Source: CAYRQP01 sp964426545
GTDB taxonomy: Bacteria; Fermentibacterota; Fermentibacteria; Fermentibacterales; JCC-6
NCBI GenBank assembly: GCA_964426545.1
Contig: CAYRQP010000009.1
Coordinates: 1 to 64,000 of the forward strand
DNA length: 64,000 nucleotides
Direction of reading: 5' to 3'
In this document: positions 61,882-64,000 of the stretch, piece after piece
Numbering within the stretch: the stretch's first letter is position 1
Layout of the letters: every line of letters begins with the position of its first letter
Program-made: the position numbers and the translations under genes
The notes under the pieces: model-generated
Told to the model about the DNA's origin: nothing
Database searches by the model: none
What the model saw: the letters and a program-made list of their open reading frames with translations, nothing else

Positions 61882-64000
61882 GCAGCAGAATTTTTCGGGG
61901 TTCGATGGTAGGCAGGGAACGCATATTCGATAATGCGGAAATCTTCCTAGACAAAATTTTTGAAGGAACTTCTCCGGGGGCATTGCGTTTTTGGGCGGAA
62001 GCCGGAACGGGCAAGACAAGGCTTGTAAATGAACTACGCTACTCGAAGCAGGAACTCGATTTTCTTATAATTACTGCCGAAAACACTTCGATGACAACTC
62101 CCTTTCAGGACTATCTTTCTCACTGGGCTGATGTGGACACTTTTGCGACAGCAGAGTCCAACAGGGAAGTCTTTAACGACATCTTCGAGGAGTTTCTTGT
62201 AAGTGTTTCATTGACCAAAAACAAAAGAGCATGCGAACTTACTACTGAACTGCAGAGAACATCTTCCATACTGATGAGTATGTCAGGAATCGAACCGGAA
62301 GCAGATACCCTGTTTTGGAAACTTCAGCCTGCAGAGCGTTTCAAAAACCGGTCAGATGCAGTGGTCGCATATCTGAGAGCCCGGAGTTTGATGCAACCGC
62401 TTGTCGTAGTGTTAGAAAACATCCAGTGGTTCAGCCCCTCGAGCCTAAACCTGATTAAAAACACACTGACTGAATGTACAGAATATCCGATTGCATTCAT
62501 TATGACAGCCCGTCCGGCATTAGACGGTGCAGCCCCGGAGTTCCCGGAAAGCAAAGGGCTCTCCAAAGGAAACACTGTATTTCTCGAGGGGCTTCCCTAT
62601 GCATCCATAGGTGAGTTTATCGAGAATCTAACCGGTTCGAATCCGGATTCAGATTTAGTTGATTTCATATGGGACAGAGCAGGAGGATTGCCGCTGTTCA
62701 TCGAACAGATAGTGGGTTATCTCGATGAGTCAAACCTTCTTCAACAGCGGGATGGAAGATTGTCGCTGATTGACAATTCTGAAACGATTACCGGTAGTAT
62801 GAGTGATGTGTTTCTGGCAAGAATCAGACTTCTTCCGGAGCAGGTTGCACGGATGCTGGGAGCTGCCGGAGTTTTTGGGATGGAATTCACATCAGTTCTC
62901 CTTTCAGAAGTACTGCAGGAGAACATCTATGAAAGCATCGAAACTGCTCTCGGAAAGGGAATATTCATAGTACATGATGGTGAAATTGCATTCGCACACG
63001 AACTATTCAGGGATTCGGCTGTACTACTGAATACGGAGGAACTTAATGAACAACAGCACTACCGTGCAGGAGAAATCCTCGAAAGAAATGTGTCCGGGTT
63101 GAACTGCACTCCATCTATGTATGAGAGTATAGGAAATCATTTCCAGATATCAGGGAACATTGACAGGGCTGCTCCGAATATTGCAAAAGCCGCTGAAGGA
63201 TATGCAGACCTGTTTGAAAACGCCAAAGCAGCACTTCTGTATAGAAGACTAACGAGCATCACAAAAGGAGCCCGGCGCATTGAGTACGAATTGGAACTTG
63301 CGGAAGTTCTTAAGCGATCCGGGCTATACATTGATGCAGTAAATCTGCTCAAGGAAATCCTGAAAACAGTCTCTGCAGACAGGAACATCGATGATAGTCT
63401 CGAAGATAAGGTAAAACTGCAGTATGGGTCTCATCTTGGCTTCCTTGGAAAGACGGATGAAGCAGAAGTACTTCTTCTAGAATCCCTTGCGGAATTTGAA
63501 AACAGCAGCGACACTTTGCAGAGTGCTATTGCACTTCGCCGGATACTGATGATCAAGATGACTTCCGGGAAAATGCAGGGATGTTCTGAATTGGCGATAA
63601 GAGCCATGGAATATGCAGCACAGACCCACATTTCTGCAGAAATATGTTCAACGCTCTACTGGGTGGTTGGTTATTACAGGCGAAGCGGGCAATATGATGA
63701 AATGAAGAAGTTTGCAAAGGAACTGGTCAGGGAAGCTGAAAGCACGGGGAATCTGAAGAGCCTCATAACGGGATACAGCTCGATGATGAGTTATCACATC
63801 TACAATCTCGATTATGATAAGGCAAGTGAAGTCTATGATAAACTTAAAAAGGTTGCGGATGAAACCGGGAATCTATCTGCACTCAGCACAGCCGCAAACA
63901 AGATGGGAATCGTCCACACAAGACTGGAAGAACTCGATGAAGCAATGCTCTGTTTCAGGGAAGTGCTTGTGTACGCAAAGAAGACGGGGAGTATTCGCTC
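61878..64000 (+). CDS. AAA/STAND-type ATPase with TPR repeats, partial
   Basis: Open from the ATG at 61878 to the right edge (over 700 codons). 'GSMVGRERIFDNAEIFLDKI' and 'AEAGTGKTRLVNELRY' (Walker A), then 'PLVVVLENIQWFSPSSLNLI' (Walker B), 'IMTARPA' and a winged-helix part with 'FIWDRAGGLPLFIEQIVGYL' make an AAA_16/MalT-like module. From about residue 400 on there are TPR units (ALLYRRLTSITKGARRIEYE; AVNLLKEILK; KASEVYDKLKKVADETGNLS). Relatives are signalling ATPases, often with a C-terminal GGDEF, cyclase, kinase or LuxR output that would lie beyond the window. It overlaps the Trm112-like gene. Confidence 0.82.
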   Translation, partial: MSSRIFRGSMVGRERIFDNAEIFLDKIFEGTSPGALRFWAEAGTGKTRLVNELRYSKQELDFLIITAENTSMTTPFQDYLSHWADVDTFATAESNREVFNDIFEEFLVSVSLTKNKRACELTTELQRTSSILMSMSGIEPEADTLFWKLQPAERFKNRSDAVVAYLRARSLMQPLVVVLENIQWFSPSSLNLIKNTLTECTEYPIAFIMTARPALDGAAPEFPESKGLSKGNTVFLEGLPYASIGEFIENLTGSNPDSDLVDFIWDRAGGLPLFIEQIVGYLDESNLLQQRDGRLSLIDNSETITGSMSDVFLARIRLLPEQVARMLGAAGVFGMEFTSVLLSEVLQENIYESIETALGKGIFIVHDGEIAFAHELFRDSAVLLNTEELNEQQHYRAGEILERNVSGLNCTPSMYESIGNHFQISGNIDRAAPNIAKAAEGYADLFENAKAALLYRRLTSITKGARRIEYELELAEVLKRSGLYIDAVNLLKEILKTVSADRNIDDSLEDKVKLQYGSHLGFLGKTDEAEVLLLESLAEFENSSDTLQSAIALRRILMIKMTSGKMQGCSELAIRAMEYAAQTHISAEICSTLYWVVGYYRRSGQYDEMKKFAKELVREAESTGNLKSLITGYSSMMSYHIYNLDYDKASEVYDKLKKVADETGNLSALSTAANKMGIVHTRLEELDEAMLCFREVLVYAKKTGSIR

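Overview
The window reads as a piece of a draft (metagenome-type) genome of a diderm bacterium in or near the FCB superphylum. The evidence is type IX secretion (T9SS)-like genes with YPNP-type C-terminal sorting domains, LPS heptose genes, Omp85 and SprA-like outer-membrane proteins, and a full MreBCD/PBP2/RodA set. The mix suggests an uncultured FCB candidate phylum rather than true Bacteroidota, but the phylum is a guess. TGA acts as a stop throughout. TTG starts are common. A 100-N scaffold gap lies at 37993-38092.

Layout. 1-934: a decayed type I restriction gene (hsdR) with a RhuM-family remnant. 1009-5123 (minus strand): parvulin lipoprotein, RNA polymerase omega, a membrane-anchored protein of unknown function, a YbbR-like protein and a DUF3467 protein. 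5172-8255: split heptose-activation genes and a GT39-type membrane glycosyltransferase. 8256-8428: a palindromic repeat. 8429-13843: membrane pyrophosphatase, then nifU-like, rsmB, PASTA protein and rpe, and a small lipoprotein. 13877-18525: ffh, rpsP, khpA, rimM, trmD, rplS, rnhB, yraN. 18683-21685: comM, yggS and divIVA.

21691-37017 is the most distinctive block. Eight tightly packed, mostly overlapping genes encode a PorU-like C25 protease, PorV, an M6 metalloprotease, a DUF5683-like protein, a second HExxH protease, a propeller-like secreted protein, a short SprA-like outer-membrane protein and a POTRA/Omp85 protein. Three of them carry T9SS-type C-terminal domains. It looks like a self-contained secretion locus that encodes machine parts and cargo together. 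A secreted orphan with a near-consensus promoter follows at 37097.

After the gap come an ArsR-methyltransferase fusion (SahR-like) and ahcY, with an ArsR-type operator inside the promoter. Next are a tyrosine recombinase lacking both catalytic histidines beside a large nested stem-loop, then MgtC, patatin, HD and PHP proteins. 47271-52549 is the rod-shape operon mreBCD-mrdA-rodA. 52608-53400 is a collapsed HindVP-type restriction-modification system, followed by a composite palindrome. The rest holds lgt, comF-like, a membrane protein, dnaE, an outer-membrane-like protein, an M29 aminopeptidase, a Trm112-like protein and an AAA/TPR protein that runs off the right edge.

Recurrent themes are dispersed palindromic (REP-like) repeats in intergenic spaces, two decayed restriction systems, and several genes whose family-expected N-termini extend past the first ATG/GTG/TTG. 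I saw no rRNA, tRNA or CRISPR array.
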